64,000 nt of DNA from Metabacillus idriensis (GTDB taxonomy: Bacteria; Bacillota; Bacilli; Bacillales; Bacillaceae), in assembly GCF_009674765.1 (NCBI RefSeq), contig NZ_WKKF01000002.1, positions 372,001 to 436,000 on the forward strand, written 5' to 3'. Below the pieces are notes generated by a model. It was given only the letters and a program-made list of their open reading frames with translations, searched no databases and was not told the DNA's origin. Numbering within the stretch: the first letter of the stretch is position 1; each line of letters opens with the position of its first letter. Positions 1 to 8,449 of this stretch are shown piece after piece. Position numbers and translations under genes: made by a program.

Positions 1-1
1 T

Positions 2-217
2 GAAGGAATTGAAGCAGGAACATTGAAGCTTGCAGGCACAGATGAGGAAACAATCTATCAGCTTGCTTACGAACTGCTTAACAATAAAGAACGCTATGAA
101 GAGATGTCGAAAGCCTCTAATCCATACGGAGACGGAGAAGCTTCAAGACGTATTGTGGAAGCGATTCTGCATTATTTTAAAAAGCGTGATGAGAAGCCTG
201 TGCCTTTTGAGGTGTAA
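2..217 (+). CDS. mnaA: UDP-N-acetylglucosamine 2-epimerase, C-terminal end (partial)
   Basis: This is the last 71 codons of a gene whose start lies before the window. The reading frame open from base 2 encodes EGIEAGTLKLAGTDEE and ends in PVPFEV; the 'EAGT.KLAGT' block is typical of the C-terminal part of the non-hydrolysing UDP-GlcNAc 2-epimerase family (MnaA/WecB). The enzyme interconverts UDP-GlcNAc and UDP-ManNAc in the cytoplasm and supplies ManNAc for the teichoic acid linkage unit that TagO (further downstream here) begins. An internal TTG near base 23 is not the true start because the frame is open and conserved upstream of it. The catalytic residues are outside the window, so the identity rests on the tail only. 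Confidence 0.8.
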   Translation, partial: EGIEAGTLKLAGTDEETIYQLAYELLNNKERYEEMSKASNPYGDGEASRRIVEAILHYFKKRDEKPVPFEV

Positions 218-350
218 TGAGAAAAGCGGAGCCGCCCGTTTAGCTCCGACAGACAGATAAGGATCCGGCAGAAAAGTCCGGGTTTGACTTTTTTGCCGGA
301 TCCGTTCTGGCCGAGGAGTTGGGCGGTGGAGCTGGACAAGTAAAGTGCGA
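216..350 (+). repeat. Dispersed palindromic repeat B, copy 1
   Basis: This stretch starts with GAGAAAAGCGGAGCCGCCCG and ends near GGCGGTGGAGCTGGACA. It contains an inner inverted repeat (GGATCCGGCA near 261 against TGCCGGATCC near 293). The same sequence recurs, often in the opposite orientation, at about 1710, 16185, 36160 and 42712. It always lies between genes and has no coding capacity. It looks like an extragenic palindromic repeat of the sort common in Bacillus genomes. Confidence 0.75.
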
Positions 351-372
351 AACACAATATTTCTTTTAGATC

Positions 373-412
373 AAAAAAGACGACCTGATTCTGAAATCAG
401 GTCGTCTTTTTT
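373..412. terminator. Bidirectional intrinsic terminator
   Basis: A 13-bp stem (AGACGACCTGATT against AATCAGGTCGTCT, loop CTGA) is flanked by A-rich sequence on the left and T-rich sequence on the right, so it can stop transcripts from both converging genes. The stop codon of the minus-strand glycosyltransferase at 397-399 lies inside the stem. Confidence 0.85.
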
Positions 413-1629
413 ATATGGTTCATACTATGAGATAATTTGCAGTTTTGCAGGGCTTCCGAAAGCTCTGCTGCCTGTGTTTCTCTGTTAAATGATTGAAGGA
501 GATGGTAACGCAGGTTTTTCTTCATGTCTTTAAGTGTTTCAGGCTGGCTTTGAGCGAGCTTGAGTGCGCGGATAAAGTCTTCCGGATTCTCTGGTTCAAA
601 CGTGAAGCCGGCATGATTTTTTTCTACGATCTCTCTTGCTTCACCTTCAACCCCGATCAGTACCGGCAGGGAAACCGCCATATAATCAAACACTTTGGAT
701 GGAATGGTGATTTCAAATAACGGATGCTTTTTTAAGCTGACAATGCCAAGATCGGCGCTGTCATAGTAGGAAGCCAATTCTTCTTTTCTTTTGCTGTCCA
801 GAAAGAGCACGTTGGTTAAATGATTTGCTTTCACTTGTTCCATTAAAGCTTCTTTTTCAACGCCGTCACCTATGAACATAAAGCAGACAGAAGGGTCATC
901 CTTCAGCTTTATCGCAGCCGTTATGATGGTCTGAAGACCTTGCGCTGCACCAATATTGCCTGTATAAAGAACGAGGAATTTATCTTCAATCCCGTATTCC
1001 TTTTTCACATCGTTCCTTTTTATTACAGGTTTTAAGGCACTTGGATTCACTCCATTTGGAATGACGATGATCTTGTCTGCTGAAATGCCCAGGTCTATCA
1101 GACGATCTTTGTAGCCGTGTGTAACGACAACAATCAGATCGGCTTTCTTATAAATGAAATTTTCAAGTTTTCTGGCAAGATTCAGTAATTTTTTGTTTTT
1201 AAATTGACCTAAAATTTCAGCGAAGTCGACCCATAAATCACGGACTTCGAAAACGAACTTTGTTCTATGAATGCGGCTCAGCACATATCCGGTAACCCCT
1301 TGAAAAAGCTGAGGGGAGGTTGCATAAACAATGTCCGGCTTTTTAACGAGCAAGCCGCTTACGATGCTTGAGCACATGAACGACAAGTAATTGGCCAAAC
1401 GCCGGATGGAGCTTTTTTTAGTATCACGTATGCGAAAAGAGCGATAAACCGATAGCTTGTTCACCTTCTCTTTGCTGTACAATTTAGAAGTTGATTCATG
1501 ATTTGGAAAGGCCGTCAGCACATGCAGATCATGCCCCAGGTTTGAAAGATTCGTACTCATATCAAAGGCACGGCCTTGTGCTGCACCAATTTCAGGCGGA
1601 AAGTGCTGTGTTATATAAACGATTTTCAT
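397..1629 (-). CDS. Glycosyltransferase family 4 protein
   Basis: A 410-residue protein with the GT-B fold pattern of family 4 glycosyltransferases. The N-terminal half starts MKIVYITQHFPPEIGAAQGR and contains FEVRDLWVDF; the C-terminal nucleotide-sugar half contains VLYTGNIGAAQGL, the GDG block of FIGDGVEKEAL and VFDYMAVSLPVL. These resemble the WbuB/WcaI type that adds an amino sugar during surface polysaccharide assembly. The start ATG at 1629 is preceded by AAAGGGATCAC. It runs towards mnaA and away from the next glycosyltransferase. Its proximity to mnaA and tagO suggests cell-wall glycan synthesis, but donor and acceptor cannot be told from sequence. Confidence 0.8.
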   Translation of the reverse strand: MKIVYITQHFPPEIGAAQGRAFDMSTNLSNLGHDLHVLTAFPNHESTSKLYSKEKVNKLSVYRSFRIRDTKKSSIRRLANYLSFMCSSIVSGLLVKKPDIVYATSPQLFQGVTGYVLSRIHRTKFVFEVRDLWVDFAEILGQFKNKKLLNLARKLENFIYKKADLIVVVTHGYKDRLIDLGISADKIIVIPNGVNPSALKPVIKRNDVKKEYGIEDKFLVLYTGNIGAAQGLQTIITAAIKLKDDPSVCFMFIGDGVEKEALMEQVKANHLTNVLFLDSKRKEELASYYDSADLGIVSLKKHPLFEITIPSKVFDYMAVSLPVLIGVEGEAREIVEKNHAGFTFEPENPEDFIRALKLAQSQPETLKDMKKNLRYHLLQSFNRETQAAELSEALQNCKLSHSMNHIKKTT

Positions 1630-1709
1630 AGTGATCCCTTTCCATTAAAAATTAGGATATGTCAATATAATAGTGTAAAGTATAAATTGAAAAGTTACAA
1701 CTTTGAGTT

Positions 1710-1785
1710 GAGAAAAGCGGAAGTGCCATAGTCAGATCCGTTCTGATCGAGGATCTTGGCTCTGGAGCTGTAAACGTAATCCTCT
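1710..1785 (+). repeat. Dispersed palindromic repeat B, short copy 2
   Basis: A short version of repeat B: it begins GAGAAAAGCGGAAGTGCC and ends CTCTGGAGCTG, keeping both outer ends but with an inner hairpin of different sequence (CAGATCCG ... CGAGGATC). It lies between the two divergently oriented glycosyltransferase genes. Confidence 0.6.
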
Positions 1786-1814
1786 GCTATAACTTCAAAA
1801 AAGGAATGGATAAA

Positions 1815-2939
1815 ATGAAGAAAATCTGTGTCATCACGTCTGTTCATAACGCATATGACGGACGTATTTATCATAAGCAATGCAAGTCTCTAGTTAAGGC
1901 GGGGTATGATGTTTCGCTTGTCGCACCGAAGCCTGAAATGATCCTGGACGATTCAATCAAGCTTATTCCAATCGAAAAGCCAAAACAGGAATTGAAGCGC
2001 TTTTTACATACGTTTACGGTTTTTAAAGCTGCCAGAAAAACAAATGCAGATCTCTATCATTTTCATGATCCAGAGCTTATCCCAGTAGGAGTTCTGCTTC
2101 GTATATTCACGGGGAAACCTGTCATTTTTGATGCTCATGAGCATTATCCGAATGCGATTATGAGCAAAAAATACTTGAAAAGCTGGATGAAAAAACCTGT
2201 TCGTCTCATCTACGAGGCAATTGAAAGAATATGTCTTCCCATTTTATCAGGAGTTATTTATACAACGGATGAAGTAGGAGAGAGGTATCAGCGCTATAAC
2301 TCCTGCAAGATTGAAAATTATCCTCTGACTGAAATGTTTACGCTGAATCATTCTGCGCTGAAAGACCCAGACATGGTTCTTTATCTTGGCGGTATTACTC
2401 CTATCAGAGGAATTGAACAATTAACAGAGGCCTTTGCATTAGCAGCGGACAAGCACCCGAATGCGAAATTTCTTTTTGTTGGAAGATTTGAGTCGGATGC
2501 CTTTGAGCGGAAAATCAAAGAAAAGGTAAAAGCTTTCGGTTTTGCTGACCGTGTGGAGTTTATGGGAAGTGTGCCTTATTCAGAAATCGAAACCTATCTC
2601 TCAAAGGCTTCAATAGGGATTATTCCTTATTTGCCTGAGCCCAATCATTTGGTCTGTCTGCCTAATAAATTATTTGAATACATGGCTGCAGGTGTTGCCA
2701 TTCTGGCTTCAGATTTCCCGCATTACCGGAGAGTGGTGGAGAATTCGGGCAGCGGTCTTTTGATTGATCCTGAGAAGCCTGAATCCATTGCAAATGCGCT
2801 GAATGTACTGCTTGATAACCCTGAAATGACAAAAGATTTTGGTGTAAAAGGAAGAAAGAGTTTCGAAACGACCTATAATTGGGAAACAGAAGAAAGAAAG
2901 TTAGTATCGTTTTATAAAAAATTGCTGAAGCAGCAATAG
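1815..2939 (+). CDS. Glycosyltransferase family 4 protein
   Basis: A 374-residue GT4 family enzyme. The N-terminal acceptor domain starts KKICVITSVHNAYDGRIYHK and carries LYHFHDPELIPVG and VIFDAHEHYP. The C-terminal donor domain has MVLYLGGITPIRGIEQL, FLFVGRF and the nucleotide-sugar block LPNKLFEYMAAGVAILASDFP. The start at 1815 is preferred over the ATG at 1806 because the AGGA ribosome site at 1802-1805 abuts 1806 but lies nine bases before 1815. The protein is cytoplasmic or membrane-peripheral and probably takes part in surface polysaccharide or teichoic acid assembly beside tagO; its substrates are unknown. Confidence 0.82.
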   Translation: MKKICVITSVHNAYDGRIYHKQCKSLVKAGYDVSLVAPKPEMILDDSIKLIPIEKPKQELKRFLHTFTVFKAARKTNADLYHFHDPELIPVGVLLRIFTGKPVIFDAHEHYPNAIMSKKYLKSWMKKPVRLIYEAIERICLPILSGVIYTTDEVGERYQRYNSCKIENYPLTEMFTLNHSALKDPDMVLYLGGITPIRGIEQLTEAFALAADKHPNAKFLFVGRFESDAFERKIKEKVKAFGFADRVEFMGSVPYSEIETYLSKASIGIIPYLPEPNHLVCLPNKLFEYMAAGVAILASDFPHYRRVVENSGSGLLIDPEKPESIANALNVLLDNPEMTKDFGVKGRKSFETTYNWETEERKLVSFYKKLLKQQ

Positions 2940-3008
2940 CCATTATTATTTTGTTCAAAAAGAGTTCATACTTAGAATAAAGCGCACAAAATCTTAACAA
3001 AATAATAA

Positions 3009-3036
3009 TTGCAAGTTTATATATTTTTGCTATGAT
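3009..3036 (+). promoter_or_regulatory. Putative sigma-A promoter of tagO
   Basis: TTGCAA at 3009-3014 and TATGAT at 3031-3036 are separated by 16 bases and lie about 40 bases before the tagO start codon. This is a sequence match to the housekeeping promoter only. Confidence 0.55.
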
Positions 3037-3074
3037 GGAGGAAGTGAAAATATCTCACACAAGTTGGTGTAAGC

Positions 3075-4157
3075 ATGTTAGATTATTCTAATTATATTAT
3101 AGCTTTTATAGTATCGTTTATAGTGGCTGTATCTATTACACCACTTATAAAAAAACTTGCGATTAAAATCGGGGCGGTAGACAAGCCCAACAGCAGAAAA
3201 ATTCATCAGGGCCTAATGCCAAGGCTTGGCGGTCTTGCCATCTTCATCGGCGTTGTGGCAGGTTATCTGTACCTGCGTCCTGAATCAATGTATATGAAAG
3301 AGATTATAATCGGTGCTTTCATCATTATCATTATTGGTATCCTTGATGATCGCTTTACTCTTTCAGCAAAGTATAAGCTTGCAGGGCAGCTGGCTGCAGC
3401 TGCAGTCGTTGTCTCATCCGGATTGCTCATTAACAAAATTACCCTTCCGTTTTTCGGACTGATTTACCTTGATTACTGGAGCTATCCTGTAACCATCCTC
3501 TGGATTGTCGGCGTCACAAATGCCATCAACCTGATCGATGGATTGGACGGACTGGCAGCTGGCGTTTCATCTATAGCGATGACCAGCATTCTGATTATGG
3601 CGTTTACGAATTTTCAGTTTGCGGTTGTATCTCTATGTGTCATTCTGATCGGAAGCACACTCGGATTCCTGATTCACAATTTCTACCCTGCGAAGATTTT
3701 TATGGGAGACACCGGAGCCCTGTTCCTCGGATACTCCATCGCGATCCTTTCGACAATGGGATTATTTAAGAACATCACATTATTCGGTTTTATTATACCG
3801 ATCATTGTTTTGGCTATACCTATTTTCGACACACTCTTTGCGATTGTGCGAAGACTGGTGAACAGACAGAATATCGCTGCACCTGATAAGCTGCATTTGC
3901 ACTATTGTTTAGTGGACATGGGATTCAGCCACAGAAAATCCGTGCTGCTTATTTACTTCTTCAGTGCATGCTTTGGACTGTCAGCTATTCTTTTCTCAAA
4001 TGCAACGATGTGGATGGCTCTCTTGATTATGATGATCCTGCTGTTTTTCATCCAGATTACAGCTGAACTCATCGGATTAATTGGGCAAGGCCATAAACCG
4101 CTTATCAATGCATTCAGAAAGCTTATGGCTAAGCCTAAGCCTCAAAAAGATAATTAA
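3075..4157 (+). CDS. tagO: Undecaprenyl-phosphate GlcNAc-1-phosphate transferase TagO
   Basis: A 360-residue polytopic membrane protein of the MraY/WecA/TagO family. It transfers GlcNAc-1-phosphate from UDP-GlcNAc to undecaprenyl phosphate, the first step of the wall teichoic acid linkage unit. Visible family blocks are DKPNSRKIHQGLMPRLGG in the first cytoplasmic loop, GILDDRF, the Asp-rich NAINLIDGLDGLAAG, the FMGDTGALFLGY block, and a late cytoplasmic loop ending in DKLHLHYCLVDMG. About ten hydrophobic segments are apparent. The ATG at 3075 follows a weak GGTGT site. Neighbouring tagV and mnaA support a role in teichoic acid synthesis, and the order tagO-tagV-yvyE-degSU matches B. subtilis. 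Confidence 0.95.
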   Translation: MLDYSNYIIAFIVSFIVAVSITPLIKKLAIKIGAVDKPNSRKIHQGLMPRLGGLAIFIGVVAGYLYLRPESMYMKEIIIGAFIIIIIGILDDRFTLSAKYKLAGQLAAAAVVVSSGLLINKITLPFFGLIYLDYWSYPVTILWIVGVTNAINLIDGLDGLAAGVSSIAMTSILIMAFTNFQFAVVSLCVILIGSTLGFLIHNFYPAKIFMGDTGALFLGYSIAILSTMGLFKNITLFGFIIPIIVLAIPIFDTLFAIVRRLVNRQNIAAPDKLHLHYCLVDMGFSHRKSVLLIYFFSACFGLSAILFSNATMWMALLIMMILLFFIQITAELIGLIGQGHKPLINAFRKLMAKPKPQKDN

Positions 4158-4159
4158 TT

Positions 4160-4189
4160 CCGCATAGCATGCTGCTGTGCGGTTTTTTT
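4160..4189 (+). terminator. Intrinsic terminator after tagO
   Basis: CCGCATAGCA and TGCTGTGCGG can pair imperfectly and are followed by seven T residues, immediately downstream of the tagO stop. Confidence 0.75.
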
Positions 4190-4268
4190 ATGTTTTCTTT
4201 GCTTGTAATGAGGGCTGAGAATTGGACCAAGTCTTTTACGAGTTGATTACCTCTCAGTAAAAATAAAA

Positions 4269-4485
4269 GGCTGTTTTCGCATAGATTGTTGTTTTCTATT
4301 ATAAATGTGTCCGTTCCTTGCAGCGAGAGGAACTTGCTTTCCGCGGGGAGCGTGGAAGCCTCCTCGGCATGCCTGCGGGGTCTCCCATTTCGCTCTTTTT
4401 CCCGCAGGAGTCAAGTTCCTTCCGCTTCAATCCACTTAACGTATTTATATTTAGTGTAATAGCAACAATATTTACGAAAAGAGTC
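4269..4485. mobile_element. MITE A, copy 1, with 8-bp target duplication
   Basis: A 217-bp non-coding element between tagO and the LCP gene. Its ends are inverted repeats: the left begins GGCTGTTTTCGCATAGATTG and the right end, read on the minus strand, begins GACTCTTTTCGTAAATATTG. The exact 8-bp sequence AAATAAAA flanks it on both sides (4261-4268 and 4486-4493), the mark of transposition. The interior is GC-rich with nested palindromes (CTTGCTTTCCGCGGGGAGCG, TCCCGCAGGAGTCAAGTTCC). The right copy of the duplication forms part of the U-tract of the neighbouring minus-strand terminator. There is no transposase inside, so it must move in trans. Confidence 0.88.
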
Positions 4486-4486
4486 A

Positions 4487-4521
4487 AATAAAAAAATCCC
4501 CAGCCAATGAGGCTGGGGATT
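4487..4521 (-). terminator. Intrinsic terminator of the tagV gene
   Basis: ATCCCCAGCC and GGCTGGGGAT form a perfect 10-bp stem around AATGA. On the minus strand this is followed by a long T-run, just after the tagV stop codon. Confidence 0.9.
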
Positions 4522-4528
4522 CTCTCTA

Positions 4529-5530
4529 TTAATTGCTCTCTAACGTATCGTCCTGAGATGTTTGAAGCTCTAAATGCTCTTTCAGTTCATCTTTTACTTC
4601 TTCAAGGCTTTCATCATCCGGAATCCAGTATGCGGCATTGCCGATGTATTCTCCGACGCCTTCTAGCTTAACTGTATCGATCTTATTCGTATTAAAGTTG
4701 TTGTACTTTTTATAAAAGCCTAATAACTCGGACATTCTCATGTTGGTTTCAACGTTCTTGCCAACTTCGTTTGTCAGCTGGTCAACCTTCAGCAGAGTGC
4801 CTGCTGATACGATTTCGTTGATCACTTCTTTTACAACTTGCTGCTGTCTTTCGTTACGTCCAATGTCATTGTTAGGATCCTGCAGCCTCATTCTTGCATA
4901 GGCCAATGCGTATCTTCCGTCCATTTTCATAGGGCCTTCGGTGAACTCGAGTTTTTCGGCTTTTGGATCATCACTGTTTTGAGTAAAATCGAAAGGAACA
5001 TCCACAGTAATGCCGCCAACGATATCGATGATGTTTTTGAAGCCCTCAAAGTTAACTGTTGCATAGTAATCGATCGGAATTTCCAAGAATCCTTCCACTG
5101 TTTCAATCGTCAATTCTTTTCCGCCAGTTGAATAGGCTGAATTGATTTTGCGCTTTGTCTCTTTACCTGGGATTTCTACGCGAGTATCACGTGGAAGACT
5201 CAGCAATTTCATCGTTTGATCCTTTGGATTGAACGTAGCGACCATCAGTGTATCAGCCCGTCCTCCAGATCCGCCGCTCGAGTAGTTTTCAACACCCATT
5301 AATAGGATTGAAACCGGATCGTTGGAAATGGTGACCGCCTCATCGCGCAGCTTCGATTTATCTCTTCCTAAATCATCAAATGAATTGTTTGCTGCCTGAT
5401 AGGTTTGATAAAAAACATATCCAGCGTATCCGCCGACTAATAAAAATAGTATGAAGAACAAAAATAAAATTCGTTTAAAGACACTTTTCTTCTTCTTTTT
5501 CTTTATTTTTTTAACTTCCTGCCTATTCAT
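4529..5530 (-). CDS. tagV: LCP-family wall teichoic acid ligase (LytR/TagU/TagV type)
   Basis: A 333-residue LytR-CpsA-Psr protein. It has a short basic cytoplasmic tail, one membrane segment at about residues 18-42 and a large extracellular LCP domain. Recognisable blocks are ILLMGVENY, RADTLMVATFNP, LSLPRDTRVEIPG, KINSAY and YALAYARMRLQDPNNDIGRNERQQ, which includes the conserved Arg and Asp residues of the pyrophosphate-lipid site. The family transfers undecaprenyl-linked teichoic acid to peptidoglycan on the outer membrane face. Its position between tagO and yvyE matches B. subtilis tagV (yvhJ), although the protein is shorter than the B. subtilis one; tagU is the alternative name. Confidence 0.88.
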   Translation of the reverse strand: MNRQEVKKIKKKKKKSVFKRILFLFFILFLLVGGYAGYVFYQTYQAANNSFDDLGRDKSKLRDEAVTISNDPVSILLMGVENYSSGGSGGRADTLMVATFNPKDQTMKLLSLPRDTRVEIPGKETKRKINSAYSTGGKELTIETVEGFLEIPIDYYATVNFEGFKNIIDIVGGITVDVPFDFTQNSDDPKAEKLEFTEGPMKMDGRYALAYARMRLQDPNNDIGRNERQQQVVKEVINEIVSAGTLLKVDQLTNEVGKNVETNMRMSELLGFYKKYNNFNTNKIDTVKLEGVGEYIGNAAYWIPDDESLEEVKDELKEHLELQTSQDDTLESN

Positions 5531-5549
5531 AAGTTACTCCTCTGTACAT

Positions 5550-6185
5550 TTAAATTTTTGGCTGTTCCAAATAAATTTGAGTACCTTCGCTGATTTCACC
5601 CTGGCCATTTGTAAGCTCCGTCATCCACTCTATGAATTGATCCTTCTGACCTTCTTCGACAAACGCCTCAACCTCAACGGTATCAAGATAATGAATTTCT
5701 TTAAGCTGATAGTGTGAGTTTCTCAGTTCATTTTCCACTTTTCCAAGCCATGTATAATCAATCTTAGTATGCATCACGCGCGTTAACTTACGCTCGACAA
5801 TGCCGATTGCGTTCAGGGCTTCAGAGGTTGAGCTTCCGTATGCGCGGATCAATCCGCCTGCACCGAGCTTTATGCCGCCGAAATATCGGGTGACAACGGC
5901 AACGGTATCTTTCAGCTGTCTCTTTTTAAGTACTTCAAGGATCGGCACTCCTGCGGTTCCGCTTGGTTCCCCGTCGTCATTTGCTTTTTGAATCAGATCG
6001 TGTTCGCCGATTAAATAGGCTGAGCAGTTATGTGTCGCATCCCAATGCTTCTTTTTTATCTGCTGAATGAAGGCCTGCGCCTCTTCTTCGGTTTCTGCGC
6101 GGTTTATATAACAAATAAAACGTGATTTCTGTATGGATATTTCATGCTCTCCGTATCCTTTTACGGTATAATAGTGTGAAAGCAT
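5550..6185 (-). CDS. yvyE: YigZ/IMPACT family protein YvyE
   Basis: A 211-residue cytoplasmic protein of the UPF0029/YigZ family, related to the N-terminal part of eukaryotic IMPACT. Landmarks are KSRFICYINR, the long conserved stretch from DDGEPSGTAG through VVTRYFGGIKLGAGGLIRAY, and a smaller C-terminal domain of about 70 residues. The molecular function in bacteria is not well defined; a nucleic-acid-linked role has been proposed. The start ATG follows an excellent AAGGAGGTG site and lies divergent from degS. The location is the same as in B. subtilis. Confidence 0.9.
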   Translation of the reverse strand: MLSHYYTVKGYGEHEISIQKSRFICYINRAETEEEAQAFIQQIKKKHWDATHNCSAYLIGEHDLIQKANDDGEPSGTAGVPILEVLKKRQLKDTVAVVTRYFGGIKLGAGGLIRAYGSSTSEALNAIGIVERKLTRVMHTKIDYTWLGKVENELRNSHYQLKEIHYLDTVEVEAFVEEGQKDQFIEWMTELTNGQGEISEGTQIYLEQPKI

Positions 6186-6334
6186 GCTCGTACACCTCCT
6201 TGCAAGCTTATAGAAGGCAAATGGAATTATAAATGCACATTCTTATATTATAAAGCGACAAAATTTTCACTTCAATCATTATATTGTGTGATATTGTGTG
6301 AAGTTTATTTTAACCCATTAGTGGAGGAGATATA

Positions 6335-7492
6335 GTGGACTCCAAGAAGCTTGACTGCAAAGTGCTTGATCAAATTCTGGATAAGATGGTAAAGACGGTT
6401 GACGGCAGCAAAGGCGAGATTTTTAAAATCGGCGAACAGTCCCGTCAGCAATACGAAGAGCTTGTAGAAGAATTAAAACAAATTAAAATACAGGTTAATG
6501 ATGTGATTGAACAGGGAGACAAGCTTGAGGTCCATGCCAGGTTCGCCAGAAAGCGTCTGTCTGAGGTGAGCAAGCACTTTAAGCAATTCAGCGAGGAAGA
6601 GATCCGGGAAGCCTATGAGAAGGCCCACAAGCTTCAGGTGGAGCTCACCATGCTTCAGCAAAAAGAGAAGCAGCTCAGAGACCGGCGGGATGACTTAGAG
6701 AGAAGACTGCTTGGGCTTCAGGAGACGATTGAGCGGGCTGAGGTGCTTGTGAGCCAAATCTCTGTTGTCTTGAATTATCTGCATCAGGATCTTCGTCAGG
6801 TAGGCATGCTGATTGAAGATGCACAGCAGAAGCAGGATTTCGGTCTGAGAATCATTGAAGCTCAGGAAGAAGAGCGCAAGCGTGTTTCGAGAGAAATACA
6901 CGACGGGCCTGCGCAGATGCTTGCTAACGTCATGATGCGTTCTGAGCTGATTGAACGGATTTTCAGAGAGCGCGGTTCTGACGAAGGATTTAAAGAAATC
7001 CGCAGCCTTCGCCAAAATGTGCGCAATGCCTTGTATGAGGTTCGGAGGATTATTTATGATTTAAGGCCAATGGCACTGGATGACCTTGGACTCATACCGA
7101 CCCTCAGAAAGTATCTTTATACAATCGAAGAGTATAACGGTAAAACCCGCATCTTATTTTCGAGCCTCGGCGATTTTGAAGAAAACCGGCTTCCGCCGCG
7201 TTTTGAAGTAGCGCTGTTCAGACTGGCTCAGGAAGCAGTCACCAATGCTTTGAAGCACGCCGAAGCCCGTGAGATTCAGGTTAAGGTTGAGGTGAATCAG
7301 AATAATATCATTCTGATGATTAAGGATAACGGAAAAGGCTTCGATACGAAAGAAATGAAGCAAAATCAGAACAAATCGTTCGGTCTCCTTGGTATGAGAG
7401 AGCGTGTAGAGCTCTTAAACGGCCGAATTACAATTGATTCTAAAATAGGTCTTGGGACATTCATAATGATACAAGTGCCTCTCAACGTCTGA
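6335..7492 (+). CDS. degS: Sensor histidine kinase DegS
   Basis: A 385-residue soluble kinase that phosphorylates DegU in response to cytoplasmic signals. The N-terminal half (about residues 1-170) is a sensory coiled coil without membrane segments. The HisKA_3 phosphoacceptor block SREIHDGPAQ is near residue 190, and the HATPase domain carries FRLAQEAVTNALKHA, KDNGKGFD and GLLGMRERV. The GTG start at 6335 follows GTGGAGGAG. The length equals that of B. subtilis DegS and degU follows directly. The DegS-DegU system controls exoenzymes, motility, competence and biofilm genes, many of which lie next to it here. Confidence 0.97.
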   Translation: MDSKKLDCKVLDQILDKMVKTVDGSKGEIFKIGEQSRQQYEELVEELKQIKIQVNDVIEQGDKLEVHARFARKRLSEVSKHFKQFSEEEIREAYEKAHKLQVELTMLQQKEKQLRDRRDDLERRLLGLQETIERAEVLVSQISVVLNYLHQDLRQVGMLIEDAQQKQDFGLRIIEAQEEERKRVSREIHDGPAQMLANVMMRSELIERIFRERGSDEGFKEIRSLRQNVRNALYEVRRIIYDLRPMALDDLGLIPTLRKYLYTIEEYNGKTRILFSSLGDFEENRLPPRFEVALFRLAQEAVTNALKHAEAREIQVKVEVNQNNIILMIKDNGKGFDTKEMKQNQNKSFGLLGMRERVELLNGRITIDSKIGLGTFIMIQVPLNV

Positions 7493-7564
7493 AAAAATAG
7501 ACCAAAGGCATATTGACGGCATCACTGTGTAATAGACTAGAATAAAAAAATGGGAGGCGTATGC

Positions 7565-8248
7565 ATGAAGACAAGAATTGCGATAATCGATGATCACCAA
7601 TTATTCCGAGAAGGCGTCAAACGAATCTTGGATTTCGAACCAAGCTTTGAAGTTGTATCAGAAGGCGATGACGGCGAAGATGCATTAGCCATCGTTGAAG
7701 ACAGCAAGCCTGATGTTGTCATCATGGACATCAACATGCCAAAAGTAAACGGCGTGGAAGCTACAAAACAGCTGGTGGAAGCAAATCCAGAAACAAAGGT
7801 CATCATCCTGTCGATTCACGACGATGAGAACTATGTAACTCACGCTTTGAAAACAGGCGCTCGCGGCTATCTGTTAAAAGAAATGGATGCAGACACACTG
7901 ATCGAAGCTGTAAAAGTCGTTTCTGATGGCGGATCATACTTGCATCCTAAAGTAACACATAACCTTGTGAATGAATTCAGGCGTCTTGCGACAAGCGGAT
8001 CAGGCGGAGGCACAACAACCATCACGACTGAAATTCGACGTCCATTACATATTTTAACTCGCCGCGAATGTGAAGTGCTGCAAATGCTTGCGGACGGAAA
8101 AAGCAACCGCGGCATCGGCGAAGCCCTTTTCATCAGTGAGAAAACCGTTAAAAATCACGTAAGCAACATTCTTCAAAAAATGAACGTAAATGACCGTACT
8201 CAAGCTGTAGTCGTTGCCATCAAAAACGGCTGGGTAGAAGTGCGATAA
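7565..8248 (+). CDS. degU: Response regulator DegU
   Basis: A 227-residue NarL-family regulator. The receiver domain begins [20 protein letters not shown], with the phosphorylated Asp in VVIMDINMP (near residue 56) and the Lys in GYLLKEM. The C-terminal LuxR-type HTH contains [28 protein letters not shown] and VKNHVSNIL. The ATG at 7565 lies eight bases after GGGAGG; the in-frame ATG at 7550 is in front of that site and so rejected. Phosphorylated DegU activates degradative enzymes and modulates flagellar and competence genes. A hairpin terminator follows. Confidence 0.97.
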   Translation: MKTRIAIIDDHQLFREGVKRILDFEPSFEVVSEGDDGEDALAIVEDSKPDVVIMDINMPKVNGVEATKQLVEANPETKVIILSIHDDENYVTHALKTGARGYLLKEMDADTLIEAVKVVSDGGSYLHPKVTHNLVNEFRRLATSGSGGGTTTITTEIRRPLHILTRRECEVLQMLADGKSNRGIGEALFISEKTVKNHVSNILQKMNVNDRTQAVVVAIKNGWVEVR

Positions 8249-8272
8249 AACCTGCTTCGGCAGGTTTTTTTC
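8247..8272 (+). terminator. Intrinsic terminator after degU
   Basis: AAACCTGC and GCAGGTTT pair around TTCG and are followed by a run of T. Confidence 0.92.
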
Positions 8273-8449
8273 TTTTCAATCTACTTTTTTTAGAATGCAT
8301 TTCTATATCTCTCAAATCCCTGTTATAGTAGATAGCAGGGATTTATTTTTTGTTCACCAATTTTTTACATACAAAGTAATGAAATGAAAAGGATTATCTT
8401 ATAAAATAAAAGAACAATAAGAGAAGTCGATTACAAGGATGGTACATAT

